A stretch of 64,000 bases of DNA from Epiperipatus broadwayi (GCA_028023455.1 JAQFVV010000141.1:2720843-2784842), one strand, 5' to 3'. Numbered from the stretch's first letter, positions 35,526-49,714 are shown. Numbers and translations: made by a program. Notes: generated by a model from the letters alone, not told the origin.

Positions 35526-38500
35526 TGTAACCCCTCACACCTATCACCAACACTAACAATTACCGAGGGGCGCCAATTCTATGGTTCATAGAATAAAATA
35601 TTTATTTAACTTTACCTAAATCTATTCATGAGGCTCTTAATTAAAGCTTTCACCTAGCACTACCTCAGTTGAGGGATACAGAGGTGTATGAGGTGTACAA
35701 TGTACATTAGAGGAGGGAGAAAATATTATTACTAATAGGAATAAACATCTATTAAGTTCTATGCTAGACAAAATTAAATTGGTAAATTCTACCAGCTAAA
35801 ATTAACTAATAATACTCTCTACTTCATCTCCTCCCATCATCCATATGCACTGAACAACCTCTACTATATTATACAATTAAACTAATAACTAAAATAAAAT
35901 AAAATAATATTTCAGAAATTGTAATGTATAATTCACTAGATCTAAACTCAAACTAAACTTATCACTACTAAATTTTAACTACTCACTAATCTAATCTGGA
36001 TAAATAAATTTATTATCTAATCTAAATTATTTATTGAAGATCTCAGGGAATTAACTTATAGTATGGCTTGATATAACATTTCTATTCCTCAAATTATTAT
36101 TTAACACTATGAAAATAATATTATAAACCAAACAATACCCTAATTAGATACTTGCAGTTAGATAATGAAAGAAATCGGGCACGTTTTGATTTCAATTCAT
36201 CATCTAAACAAAAATTCAATAACAAACCCTTTTAAAAATGATCAGTAGGTAATTGGCATCTCATATAGTGTTTGAATCAAGGAAATCAATATCATCATAT
36301 CTAGAGATTTATTGTAATTAAATAAAATACAATTATGTTACATTAAATAAAATAAATGTATAAGCATGTGTGGAAGTGTGAAACACGAATGAATGCTATA
36401 GAAGAAACTCCAAATACAAATATAAATAACAAAATATTTATTAATCAAATAGAAAATGGTTAAATGAACATTTACTTTTCTTTTATTGTTATGAACAAAA
36501 ATTCCAAAGGGATTTCATATTATTGAGTACAGGTTATACAAGAAGATATAATACAACATGATTCATTAACTTTATACATCTACTATATTTCATTCATCAG
36601 AACATTTTGATAGATTGGTAAACATTTTATTTGAAACATTAAATGAACTAAATAAGTCCCTATCATTTTCTATAAAGAAATGGCTCTTTAGCTATCAGGG
36701 ATTTCTGATAGACTTATACAAAAATAAAATAAATAAATATGACCTTACACTTTTAGTAAATGATTACTAAAATATCTTTTATTCAGCCTTTTGCTGAATA
36801 TCACTCATTTACTAACTAAAAGTTTATAACAACAACATAGATTAATATTCTAATTACTGAACAAATTAATATTTTGTATTGTTACTTTAAAATATCTTAA
36901 ATAAAATTAAAATAAGGGTATTTAAACTAAGAATAATATCAAACCATCTTACCAAATAAAATAAATACTTCTATTAATTAAATGTATTTTTCTTTATAGT
37001 TTTGAAGTAAAGTATTCTATTGGATAATTAGGTTCTGCTTTGCCAAAATAAAGTAAATCCTTGTATTCATTAACTATGTCCTATCTTTGCTTAATTATTT
37101 ATACAAATTATGATTAAATGATAAAAATCAATGAGATGAAGCTTAAATGATTACTACAAAAATGTTTTAACATGATAAGTAAAGTTCTACATTAATAATA
37201 ATTTTTTTTATACCAAAATTAACAATCTGTGCATGAATCTGTATTATGCTGTGTGTCAAAGAAAATAAATAAATAATGTTAATCAATCTAATCGGTTTCC
37301 TTATGATATTTCAATATAATCATAATACGGTTAGAAGTGAAGATCAATCAATCTTTATTTATCAACTATAATACAGCTGTTTCATAAGACACTATACTTT
37401 CCTTTTATTCTTCCTTTTTATCATAAACCATCAAACACTAGGCTATAGCATAAGCTGGAATACATCCAATACACACATGGGATAACAGATTTATATAATT
37501 CAAAACAGGTAATATAACAACTTCCAAGTCTATCTTTAAGACTAAATAATTGGTGGAATAACTCATCACCACATGAAAATTAGGGAGAGAACACCTCTAG
37601 CTTCATACACATCTAATTCAATATATCAAATATAAAAGGAGAATTCAATCCACTCCTATCAAAAATACTCCAATACATGGATAAGAAAAGGATTACTCAA
37701 TCCTATACACTACAATTCACTGGGCAACTACCCATATTAAATATTCAACTAACAAATACACTGATTCAATCCCATAAAATATTATAAACATTGTAAACTT
37801 TATAGCGTATAGCCACAGAAATACTTTTCATTCAGTCATAACAAAGAAATAATAATTCTCTCTTAAACAACTTTCTAATTCTTCAAAATGATTGATCCCC
37901 TATTCCTTCCAACTCCGATTGATTTAAAATCATTTTCACTGGCAATTACATATAATTATAAATAAGTTTAATAATAGACACACATACACATATACGTATA
38001 TGATATACAGACCATTTAAAATCACAGTAAGCAAAGAATTACTGTTAAAACGTTAATTATTATTGCTAGAATTAATAAAAAATAAATATCTCATATCTGG
38101 CAATGTTTCAGATTTGGTAATGTTCAAAGAACAATTGGAGAATAAAATACTAATTACTATGGACAAAGCAAGACGAATAATTTTTTTATAATATAATACA
38201 TTAATAATGGCACGAATCTGTAGTTAAATTGAACCTAAATAAGTAATAAAATTGTATGTTATAGCTGAAATAATTCTAATTTATAAAAGAAATATATTCG
38301 GTAAGATTTAATGAATGGACTCTTCCATTCGTTTATTAGGTGCGTGGATTATTAACACACGACCAAACTTATCTTATTAAAATAATAACAATAATAAAAA
38401 TAAAATTACCAGCATAATGCATTCTTTCATTATGCTATTGAGACGTTCTTGAAGAAAAATATAACAATAATAATACATATAAAGAACATATTTAAAATAA

Positions 38501-40621
38501 TAAAAAAAAAAAATTCTTAACTAATACTATCTAATATGCTATTAAATAAAATAAAGTTCTCTTCTTTTTTTTTCCAAACAAAACAAAGTTTATCAATAGT
38601 TTTTTACATGACTTTCCTTGTCATGTCTCCCAATAAATAGTAGGGATATTAAACAGTGAACACACAAAAATAAATATTGATGCATCAAACAATACATTTC
38701 CTGTGGGAGAAATAAAATAATATTTTGTTGAATCTGTAAAAGCATATTCAATGTTTTTAGTTTTCCACTAATGAATTGCTATTAACGTTGTAAATAATGA
38801 ATTTCGTTAATTAAACAATATATTTCATAACGCAAATAAAATAGATGTTTGTACTTTACTCCTAGGATATATTTAACATTTGATTTCACAATCATAAGCC
38901 ATTCAGAAATATACGTACTTATTCAATCAATAATATTTATTTAGATAAACTCATTGGTAATATTGATACAGCAATGTCACATAACTTTATCCATTTATAA
39001 TTTCCTTCCTCCTACTAGTCTAGAAGAACAAATAATTATTAAAGTACATTTAATGACATATTTAAACTATATATTTTCTTTTCCAACGGTAAAAATAGAA
39101 ATAATTATGCCGCTATTCTAAGACATATGACAATAAAACTACATATTCCTTGTGTATATTTTAAATTTTGAGTTCTCTTTTATATTTAACATGAAATTTG
39201 AACATTAAAGTTCTGAGAATGTTCAATGACAGTTCACATCTTTCCTCCACATAAATGAAGCACGCAGCATTTGTTCCCTTCATAGTATAATTAAAGCTTA
39301 AAAACTTAATTGTTATCAAATAAACCAATATTCTTTTATCCTTCCCTGTTAATTATAAATTTAAATAAAACAATTTGCATTCCCATTTCTTAAATAATAA
39401 TTTATCTTGAATAATAAAATATAACACTTACGTGTACTTTAGCATAATGTTGGGACAATTTGAATAATCAGCTGGGAGTATCTTTAGTGGTTTTTAAGTA
39501 CACATTTCACAAACAAATAATATACTTAAATTTTTAACTTGAACTCTGGAAGAGGAAAAAATAATTTCACTATTAAACTTTGCTAAATAAATTAGTTATA
39601 GCTGTCTTTGGTTAGCTATAACTGCCCTGTAAAAGTTCTAATAATTGACTGTCTGATTGAAGAAATAAAAAAATAGTCTCAACCCTTCAAAGTAATAATT
39701 GTAGACTGCCCAATTAAAAGTAATATGTATTCCTTTTATAACTTTTTTTAATAATCATTACATCATATTGTTCTCTTCCAATTGTTTACGATAATGTTAC
39801 ATCATCAGAAAAAGATTGTCAATTGCTCCTCCCACTGGCAAACCTTTTTAAATATGCAAAAACTTTAGACAGTAAAAAAAAAATAGAAAATAAAAAAAAT
39901 ATTTCTCTTTTAAATAAATGAAAAAATAAATATTGAATTAATAATTAAATGTTTTTAAAGCAGTAGAATAAAATTGATGATAATTGTTTTAATAAATAAA
40001 ATATTTTACAGTATTTGTCATATCCACCAGTCCATAATTCATTGATTTATTTAAAATGTAATTAAGTTAGGTTTTTAATACTGTTATTGATATAATTAAA
40101 TATTTGAATGTAATGTGGGGTATTTAATGACTTATTGAAACTTATGAATGAAAAATGAAGTTGGATAATGCATGAATATTCAGTAGTAATATACTATAGA
40201 TATCACACTATACTGACTGAAATGACAATGTGAATGATGATGAGTCAAACATATTTTACTGTTTATGCTATAAATTTAAAATGTACAAAACAAATGGACT
40301 AGAAAATCATTCTAACAAAACTGAATACTGCTTTATGAGCAATTAAAACAAGTAAGTAACAATCTAAACTGCACTGACTATACATATAACAAGCCACCCC
40401 CCTATTCTATTACTGATTATACCCCAAAACAAGATACTAAACATTTGAGAAATCTTTTAATTACACCTACACTTACTATTGATTACAGTTTTAAGTCAAA
40501 ATAAAAAATTTTAAAAATTTCACGTTATTTCTGTTTTTTTAAAGAGGATTATATCAGATATTACTGATATACTACCACATTACTACAATGACTATTTCTG
40601 GTGCCAAACCAGAATGTCACA
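35526..40621. mobile_element. 5.1-kb non-coding block with TGTAAC...GTCACA ends in AT runs
   Basis: Left edge TGTAACCCCTCACACC with GAGGGGCGCCAATT about 40 bp in; right edge TTTCTGGTGCCAAACC then AGAATGTCACA. Both edges abut AT microsatellite. TG...CA ends resemble an LTR retroelement, but the interior is AT-rich, lacks any frame above about 60 codons and has no recognised PBS or purine tract. It may be a giant solo LTR, a LARD-like element, or two unrelated edges. The right edge is an inverted relative of the sequence starting at 40783. Confidence 0.4.
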
Positions 40622-40637
40622 ATATATATATATATAT
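40622..40637. repeat. (AT)n run left of the perfect hairpin
   Basis: A 16-bp AT run. Confidence 0.9.
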
Positions 40638-40725
40638 GTCATATTATTATTACTATTTGCGGGATATTCCGTGTAGTGAAAAAGCTACACGGAATATCCC
40701 GCAAATAGTAATAATAATATGACAT
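40636..40725. repeat. Perfect hairpin, 41-bp arms and 8-nt loop
   Basis: Arms 40636-40676 and 40685-40725 are exact reverse complements (start ATGTCATATTATTATTACTA, inner end GGGATATTCCGTGTAG), with loop TGAAAAAG. The perfection implies recent origin or maintenance. It sits between two AT runs and between inverted TGTGAC-type edges at 40621 and 40783. It may be a fold-back insert, a very short MITE or a structured-RNA precursor. Confidence 0.95.
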
Positions 40726-40749
40726 CTTTTATCCGTGAAAACATTAGAA

Positions 40750-40752
<3 letters not shown>

Positions 40753-40782
<30 letters not shown>
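40753..40782. repeat. (AT)n run right of the perfect hairpin
   Basis: About 30 bp of AT directly before TGTGACCTTCC. Confidence 0.9.
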
Positions 40783-40785
<3 letters not shown>

Positions 40786-43700
40786 GACCTTCCAGATTGG
40801 CACCATGAAGGAATGTGGGGAGTTCATATTGTGCCAATAGTGATCAGGGATACCTAAGGAGAAAAAATAATGAATTATGATATAACTTAATGCATAATTT
40901 GCTTGAAAAGTTCTTAGGATGTTAGTTGAAGTGTACAAATCAATAAATGTTTTTATGTATATCTAATAGTGGAAGAGGGGAATGGATTGTATCAGAAATT
41001 GTTGGTATAAAAGCTAAACTAGTGGTAATAAGTATTGTGTGTCTGTAAGACCCTGATGAGTGCTTATTCATTAATTTTCTAATCTATTGTTTATTGCCAT
41101 TCCATGATCTAACTTGTATATGTGGGTGCATGTCTATTCATATCATTCCACACTTCACACCTCATTCATATTTCTAATTATCACTCAGAATATCCATCTT
41201 GCAATAACATTTATTTTGCCATAGATATTGCTAATAGCTCAGTCATTAATAGACCTCTGGATTAATGGAAAACACACACACACACACCAACAGTTAATAT
41301 GATTTTTTATTAATTATTTATTGCATAAAATCTTTTATTTGAAAATGTAAAAGTTATTTATTTTATTTATTATTAGTTAGTATTTGTAATTTTTTTTTCT
41401 AAGATTTTTTTTTTCAAGTAATAAATTCCTGCATATTGTTGGCCTCATTATAACTAAAAAAAGAGGCATGACTAAGTAGACAGAAGATTTTTAAACAAAG
41501 TTTTTAGAGAAGGTGAAATATTTGTTTAAAAAAAAAGAGAAATATAATAAAACAAGTGAACCTAATATCTTCTCTAAATTCTCTACTATTTCCTTTTTAC
41601 TAAGGAAACTTCTCCTATACTACTCAAGCATAAATGGCAATGTGTAATTGTGAAGGATACATGATAGAAATGTCGAATATGGAAGGCTAAATGTTTAAAG
41701 ATACACCAGTTCCAACTTTTATCGACTAACAATTTGAATTTGCTTTTATTCATAATGCATGGATATTATATAGAAAAATTTCTAATACAATTCTGCTATA
41801 ACTTATGTATAATAAATAGTGTAATACTGGAATTATGTAAATTAATAATAATGATAATAATTGGAAGAGTTATGCTGAACTGTATAATGGAATATTTTAT
41901 TGACTCTCATTTAATGCAATTTTTATTTTTATTGTATAAAATAAGTCTGAAACAGAGAAATTATTTCTTCTAATACTCTACATTATTTGAATAGCTATGT
42001 ATATAAATTACCTTGCCAGTCTTAGCTATATATGAGTGATAGAATGCATGACTTAATGATATTTGATAATTATTTATCAGAAATATGTATAAGCATGGAT
42101 GACCAAATAATCTTGATCTTAATCGTTATTAAATTTTATTAAATGCTGGAAAGTTAAGACAGGACAAAGGTGAAATAGCATGAATCATAAACATTTATTT
42201 GGATAGTGATTCTGAGCTTTGGAGAGTTTATAAAAAAATGATTCAAATATGTGCAAAAGCTGCTTATAATGTTTATTAGGAAGCCCTAAGAAATAACATT
42301 GGAAATTATTGCTGTTTTGGAAAACTCATGTTTATCCTGCAGGAGTAATGTTTATATGTTTTAATGTTTATTTGTTTGTCTTATCATCATGAGCTACATA
42401 TGCGTTTCTGCTTTAAAAGTTTCAAGTATGAACTAAAAAAAATAAAAAGGAACTTTTATTTTAATGACAGAAGGTTTGGTATGCATTTCTTCAATTGCAT
42501 GTGATAGACATATAGATACATTTATTTATTTATTTTCTTTTATGTTTAATTTGATATTAATTTGGTTTATTATTATTATGTATTTACATGCCTATCTCCT
42601 CTAGAACGTCTAGGAGATTTTGATATAAGTTATACCAAACTGATAATATTTTCTTTTGTTATATTATGTAAAAATAGTATATACTCCCATGCTCATATTA
42701 TTGGTGCAAATTTGGAAGCTTTATCATTATAAATTAGTTGGTTATAATAAATAGATACATGAAAATATTTATGCCAGTATTGTCGAATGGTCAAGCTTAC
42801 TTGATAGTATTTACGCTAATTCGATGTTCATAAATTTTCATAGATATTAGATTCATATATAATTTAATTAATGCTAATACAAAATTTTATTGTCTGAGGT
42901 GATTTCAAAAATATTTTATACATGATCATATATTCGCATGTGTGTAACTATCAGAAGCTATTTTATAAGAGTTAAATTTATGCGTATTTGTTTCTATCGG
43001 TTGCAGCTGGTGCTATGTGCTAAAGATTGTGAAAATTTAAGAGTCTGTCTGTTATGGATTTGTCATATATGAAATGTGTTAGATGTATTTTGAGTGGAGA
43101 GGTGATTGAAAGGATGAGCATGCTATTCAGATTGAGTAACATTCATTTTATTTATTTATCTATTGAACCATGGGTGGTAGTATATTTCATTAGTTGATAG
43201 TATATGATGCGAAGTTATATTCCTTAAAGGGAAGGGATAGATGCCACATTTGTTCTTGATAAGACGGCTGGATTCCACACCATTTGTCTCAGAAAAGTTG
43301 GCATTTATTGTGTTGATGAATTAAGTTGATGTATGGAATCTTGTTAACCCTCACGCACGCACGTATGGAAATATTTATTTGACATTATTTTTCTCTCCCT
43401 CTTCTTTCCATGTATTTATCATCATGTAGTATATGTTAGTTATTTCAGATGAATGTTTCAGTGATTTATGTAATATACTTGAAGTTGTATTTATAATTTA
43501 ATGGTTAGCTCATTGTATTATAATAATTTAATGGTTAGCTCATTGTACCATCCATATTATCAAGTTTATTCATTCCGCAAATAAACCAATAGAAAATATA
43601 ATATAATCAATAAATGCATTGTGATTGTAAATTGATAAATGCGCATACATTCAGGGATATGATAAATTTAAAGATATGGAAGGAGACCATTGCTGGAATT

Positions 43701-44581
43701 ATAAGTTCTAAGTAGCTTGTCAAATCATATCACCCACATTATCATTATTTCATTTATTATTATTACTGGCAATTCATCCTCCCGGTATGAATATAATATT
43801 GGATTACAAAATTTTACTTTATTTAATGCTAATTTTAATAAAATTATTACTTAATTTCATATAGTAAGTATAAATTTGTAGGTATACGAAATAATTTCAA
43901 TGGCATTAGTTGATTATTTGATACCGTTTTCTTAGTTCATTGATAGCACAGAATGGGAATAGATTATATAAACATTGGTATGTGAATATATAATTATTTT
44001 GTTGCTAATAATTTAATAAATAGAGTTATCACTATTATTGAAATAACAGATAAGATAAAGAGCCTCCAAATATTAAGTGTATAGGATTTATGTATTTTAA
44101 ATATTACTTAATCAAGCTTAGAGTTAATGTAATTAATGTTAAATCATCATCGATGTATTTGTAAAAGAATGTGTTTTGTAATAAATGTTTGTTGAAGTAG
44201 GATTCCCTCTGAATTATTTTATCATATACATTCTATTGACTATTTCCACACACACACATATGTTCAACATAATATAATTGTAATACTTATTAGTTTAGTA
44301 GTATATGCAATCTATCTAGATAATACTGAATTAATTGATCCAAACATTGTATAATGCCAAGATATAGATTTTACCTTGTTTAACATAGATGGTGATGTGA
44401 GATAAAAATGCACCCGATCTCTATCATTGTCCATCCTTTATTTCATTGTAATAATTATGTTTCACAATAGTCATCATTACTTAATAATCATCTTATAATA
44501 GGATTGACTTATTTATTCATCAATTAGAGCCCTGAGATTATTTCATCATTTAAATAAACATTGGTATAGCTGTGCAATCTT
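40783..44581. other. Non-coding block starting with a TGTGAC edge
   Basis: It starts TGTGACCTTCCAGATTGG then CACCATGAAGG, the inverted relative of the 40621 edge. The rest shows no recognisable gene. A short AC run (41274-41287) and a 31-bp tandem duplication near 43500 are present. Confidence 0.5.
43494..43550 (+). repeat. Two tandem copies of a ~28-bp unit
   Basis: ATAATTTAATGGTTAGCTCA plus TTGTA occurs twice in a row. Confidence 0.85.
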
Positions 44582-46437
44582 GTCACCTCACCTACAACAA
44601 TAGTTCCTGTTCATCAGAGAGGATATATCACCATAGAGACTAGAAACATCTAGAAATTTATGGGTGTGGTTTCCAAAACTGTGCCACTACAGTTCCTTCT
44701 CACTACAACCTTAGGTACCATTGTCTGGTTATGCCAAACATAACTCAGGAGGCATGAGATTCTTGTGAGCAAGCAGCAATGAATGACTGGTAATGCAAAA
44801 TAAAATTGAACATTTAAATTGATCTTAATTAACAACAATTTATTAGCAAGTTTGTCTAATATAGTTTATTATTCATATCCATGTGAAAACTCATTTTCAG
44901 TTCATATTATGAGAAGAGGTCTAGAAGCCTTTCAAGTAAGTACATGCATACAATTAATTTATGAATATTTGAGTGATTTGCTCCAGGTCTGTATGTCCAT
45001 TTTAAATGGGTAAATGGGTAATATCAGCAATTCCAGCTTTGTGGAACATTTATAATTCAATCAAGTATAGATCTATATTACATATGATTTTTATTACTTT
45101 ATTAAGATGTAGATATTATGCATATAAGCATGTATGATTCATAGCATTTTATTATTTTAAGAACCATGGCAGATAGATAAATTAGTAATAATAGTAATTC
45201 CAGGTTTGTGGACCTTTTATAATTCAATCAAATATAGATGTATATTTACATACAAAACTTTTATTATTTTAATGTGAATATAAGCATTTATAATTTGAAC
45301 ATATAATGCAATTGACATTTCCATATCATGTAGATACATGCATGTTTGGTGTTCAATTCTCTTCTTTTATTTTAAGGAAAGATAAAAACTATCATCAAAT
45401 TTTGACAGAATTGAAGACTGATAAGTAAAACATTATTACTTCAAAAAAAAAAAAAAAAAAACACACATATTGAAAAGTTTAAATAATTTTTCTAAACTAA
45501 TAATATACATTTTTCTCTTTTGTTTTATAAAAATTGATAGCCATAATTTTTATGCATATTTTATTGTAAATGAATGATTTCTAATTGCTTACCACTAAAT
45601 TCGTGTCTTCATTTATTGCTGCTTTTCACAACAACTGGAGGTCTGTCTTGAAGCTGAACGGCACATTGAAACTTTAAGCCAATAAACATCACATGATCAT
45701 CTCCTGGCAATATATATAGTGAGTTTTGCCTGTTTTAACACATTGAAACTTCTAGGCAAGGCAGATAGAGAGAAAAAGCAGTCTAGCTGGTTATATTAGG
45801 TTGATTTTTCATTAGGCTGTTTGATGGTTTCATTAAATCATTTTTCTAGTAGTCTAGTAGCTAAATCTGGTGTCAATTCATAAATATTGTGTCTAAATTA
45901 ATAAATCTTGTCTCTGAATCAATTAAACAATTTCTAATGATTTTCCAACCTATTTATATTTTTTCTCTCTGACAAATGGATTCAACTTACATGTCCTTTT
46001 GATCACATTGGTGGCAATGCTTTTTCATCCTTGTTCACATTTATTAATCCCCTAGATCATTGGACATTTTTCCTTGGCAGGAACACACTTTTAATTAGTG
46101 ACAATTTTCAATTATCTGCCTGCATGCGTTTTGCTTATGGCATGGTGACTGGACACATTGAATTATATACTACAGCTATTCTGTCTTATAAGTTTTTTTC
46201 AATCTGATTTTATTCAAGTGCCTTTTAACTTAGTATTTTTAATAAAAATTATTGTTTTTTCTTTAATTGCACTATAAACATGTTTGATTTCTTTTTTTGA
46301 CCAAATCATTATTAATTAACAAATTATCCTTTTAATTGTGGTCAAATTTTTTTAAAAATATTATTAGTCTTCCTTAAAATAATAATAGTCTGACATTACT
46401 TTAACCTAGGTCATTTTAATTGGGCGGGGGATCTTCT
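44582..46437 (+). repeat. Dispersed ~2-kb repeat, copy 1 (partner 58211-60232)
   Basis: Starts GTCACCTCACCTACAACAAT and ends CATTTTAATTGGGCGGGGGA. It is collinear with 58211-60232 over its whole length, with indels. Blocks in order: AAACATCTAGAAATTTATGG, TTATGCCAAACATA, internal tandem units built on TTCAATCAA-TATAGAT and GCATATAAGCAT, GGCTGTTTGATGGTT, TTTCTCTCTGACAAATGGAT and CCCCTAGATCATTGGACATT. There is no coding frame. Its class is unknown; a LINE 3' UTR or a non-autonomous element are both possible. Confidence 0.85.
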
Positions 46438-46439
46438 GA

Positions 46440-46810
46440 AATTGCCTGGAAATAATTGAATTCCACATAGTATAATTTAAAAAGTTTATTATAAGATATA
46501 TAAAATATCTATATATACAACAAAAAACATGAAAATAACAAATTTTCAATAAAAAAGTTTTTTTCGATACATTTAATTTGTATCCTTTTCAATATGTTTA
46601 CTCACGATTACCGTAAAACATACATATAGCGACATCTATTTATAATACAACCAACAAAAAACAATTATTATCATCAATTATTTCATGAATACATACAATA
46701 CAATATAAAAAATAAAAAATATAAAATATATAAAATATATTCTTTCATTAATTATAGTATATTCATATATACTCAAAAACACACAAAACATTAAAATATT
46801 AACATCCTTC
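46440..46810 (-). other. AT-rich sequence downstream of the Penelope-like ORF
   Basis: On the minus strand this directly follows the GIY-YIG stop codon and may be the 3' UTR. No terminal repeat was recognised here. Confidence 0.4.
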
Positions 46811-47415
46811 TTATTTATCTATCCAATCATCTAATTTTAGCCAATTATTAGTCAAATTAATTGAACCCTTATAAATGTTCATACAATTATTACTATTATT
46901 TTTAATATAACTAGTTTCATATACTTTTCGCCTATTAACATTTTTCAAGTAATTTAATGCTAGTATATTTTTAGTACAATCTATTTTATGACCATATTCT
47001 AAATAATGTATAAACAAAGCAGATTTATCATCTCTCCTATTTATTGCAGCGTTATGTTCTTTAGCTCTTATTTCTAATTGTTTACTTGTATGTCCATAGT
47101 ATACTCTTTTACAAATTCCACATATAATTTTATAAACCATACCTTTCTTATATTTTAAATCATCTAATATTTTATAGTTACCTATTAATTTATCTAAATC
47201 TTTACTGTTTGCCCAACCTATATTTGTATCTTTTTTACTATTTACATAATTTTTTAATAATGCATTATATATTTTAGGATGATATGAAATTTTTATCCAT
47301 TTATTATCAGATTTGTTATTTCTATTATATTTATTTTTATAAAAAATATTATCTATACATTTACTTTTATAACCATACTTAATATATGGATACTTAATAT
47401 ATGGATAGTATAATT
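46811..47415 (-). pseudogene. Penelope-like C-terminus with intact GIY-YIG domain, RT missing
   Basis: On the minus strand the frame is open from about 47415, upstream of the first ATG at 47140, giving about 200 codons. The upstream part holds WIKISYHPKIYNALLKN and WANSKDLDKLIG, a thumb/linker-like region. The nuclease follows: MVYKIICGICKRVYYGHTSK (VYK and YYG as GIY and YIG), EIRAKEHNAAINRR, HYLEYGH, and RRKVYETSYIKN with the expected glutamate. No stop interrupts the domain. The RT would lie to the right of 47415, where a stop and unrelated sequence occur, so the copy is truncated. It is clearly a different, less decayed lineage from the element at 19.3 kb. Confidence 0.85.
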
Positions 47416-47999
47416 TGTACTATTTATTATTATTTTATTGTTGTTTCTACTTGGTCATGGAAATATGCTGATGAAATGGGTAAGATAAGGTAGGAAAAAT
47501 GGCTACATGAATTAAGGTAAGAAAAATGGATACATGAATTGCACCCTCCAATGTAAGGATAAGCAGATGCCAAGGTGTATACTACAAATATACCATGCCC
47601 TATGAAGTCATGAGAAAATTCCTCCTTTTTAAGCACTGCCCCTCTATGTACCTAGAGAGATTATCCCTGATGAGTATCCAGAGAAAAGATATCAGGCCCT
47701 GAGCCAGCCCTACTCATCTCCTGTGAGTCTTAGGGGCTTATACATGAGATCTATCCCAGAGACCATGGCCTATTCATGAGTCCAATATAAACTGCTGGAC
47801 TATTCTAGGACCTCAATCATCTAGGTATGTATGGTGTTGAGCATATACTTCAGAGCATCATGAACCCAATGCATCCAGGCCATCTGTTGAACCATCCACC
47901 CACATCAACATGAAAACACAAGCTCATGCATCACTTCATCTCACTCATGAACTTCTTCCACCAGCTACCATTGCTTCACTGCTCAGGATTGTAGCTGAA
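47416..47999. other. No recognisable gene; less AT-biased than surroundings
   Basis: Contains a 25-bp tandem duplication (AAAAATGG-TACATGAATT near 47491-47541). It could be the decayed 3' continuation of the gag element to the right. Confidence 0.4.
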
Positions 48000-49590
48000 T
48001 CTTGGCTTTGGAGACTGAGGATCATGATCAGTTCTCCTGTAAAACTCATGTGTTATATGGTGATACACTTCTGGATTGTTTATTAGGCCAGATACCAACA
48101 TGATGACTTGCTTCTCTGGCTTCATTTTGTCTTTGTAGCTCATTGTTGCTATTTGTTCTTTTTATCACCCAGGTCCGATATGAAATATGTATACCTCCTC
48201 TAGAGTTTCTTTTTTTTCTCTTCGAATGTGGTGGCTTTCTTCCTCCAACCATAATGCCTTGGTAGTGAGTCATAATTATTGTAATTTAGAGGAGGCATTT
48301 TTCTTTTGTACTTGATGGCTCCAACTTTTGGTTCATCATCTCTCCTATATGGTGATTTATTTATCATTTTGGAATCTTCTTATTTGTTAGTTGATGTACT
48401 GCAGTTACAGTAGGCAGTTACCAGTTCAGACCAACAATCTATTCCAATCAGAATCTTCTCTATATAACTTGGAAAGCTGTAGTGGATCAACCTGATGATC
48501 TGGAGCTCTGACGGAAGATCAGATGTCAAGGCCCTTGTCTTGTCCACCTGTCTTCTAAAGAAGGGTATGTAAAGTTCTCCAGTTGGATATTTTTCCTGGG
48601 ACATCTTGTATTTAATGCCTCATGACAGTCATCACTTCAGTAACAGCTTGTTTGTGCTGCTTTAAAATCCTGAAAATTTGTAGGCTGGCTGAATAGGGAA
48701 AGCCACCATGTCTGTGCCACAATCTAAAGATGGCTACATGTTATTCCTAGTTTTGCTTCCTCTGACATTGCATTGATGTTGAAGTACTGGTACAAACTTT
48801 TTATATATTCAATAGGTGCTTCATTGGAGCCTCTTGTAAATGTTCTTATTTTTAGGAATTGATTTACAATTCCTGGCAAATATTTGCTATCAGCACTTTC
48901 TATTTTTATCCATTTCATTTGGGTGGTCAATCTGTCAACCTGCCCCTGCATGGATTCTTAGATTTTTATCATTTTCGTATCCATGATTTCACACATTGGT
49001 TCATCTTGACTTCTTGCTCAACTACTGACTCTTTTACTTCTTCAATAACTTCTTTCTTAATTTGTAATATTCTGTCTTTCATTTCTTTCATTATCTTACT
49101 GATCTTTCCATTATGGCATTCACTTGCTGCTTTAATGTCTTTGTCTACTCTTTCACTTAAAGTTTCATTTGCTTCTATTATTTGTTTTTATCTTCTTATC
49201 TTTGTTAATCTCATTTTCTCTTCTCATTGTTTATGCCCTTTTTCTCTTTGCTCATCTCATATTTATTCTCTTCTTCTCTTTGTTTACAATCTTCTCTTTT
49301 TCATTCATAATTTTTAATTGCTGGCTTATCATTGATGATCTCTCGGTTTTCTGAGCTTGTTGCTGATCTTCTTCTTTTAATTGTTTATGTTCTTGTTTTT
49401 GTTCTTTCTCAGGAAGAATGTTCTCAGTTTCTATATTCATCATTTTCTTTTTTGCTCTGCTTATCATCTATTTGTATTTTGATTTTTCTTTTCTAATATT
49501 TTTACTATTTGATACATTTATTGAACTGCTCTCTCCATCCACTCCATGATTTGGCTCCAAGGGTTTGTTATGCCTATTTCACCATTTATA
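48000..49590 (-). pseudogene. LTR-retrotransposon gag remnant, many stops and frame changes
   Basis: On the minus strand, successive broken frames line up as one gag-like protein. An N-terminal piece INPWSQIMEWMERAVQ-like (near 49585-49540) is followed by a long charged coiled coil (EKEQKQEHKQLKEEDQQQAQ; ISKIMKEMKDRILQIKKEV). Next comes a capsid-like start IVNQFLKIRTFTRGSNEAPI-EYIKSLYQYFN, and then RQVDKTRALTSDLPSELQII-RLIHYSFPSYIEKILIG-DCWSEL, which resembles the DLP...LIH...P..IE..L.G capsid segment of Ty3/gypsy gags. No zinc knuckle, protease or RT was found to the left. The assignment is by pattern only. Confidence 0.6.
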
Positions 49591-49714
49591 GCATTCATTT
49601 TTATGTGCTCTTCTTTTTTTTATTTTTTCTATTTTTGCCCATTTCATATCACTGCTCCATGTGGGTCACTCACATTCACAGAATTGTAATTTACTTTTGC
49701 CATTTACATTCCTT

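Noticed and set aside
42990-43064. Acceptor-like TTTCTATCGGTTGCAG followed by 21 open codons to a TGA
   Set aside because: Too short, no phase partner and no polyadenylation context; not convincing as an exon.
48859-49354. Long hydrophobic plus-strand frames up to 152 codons resembling membrane proteins
   Set aside because: They are the antisense of the charged coiled-coil part of the gag remnant; the minus reading matches a known protein pattern.
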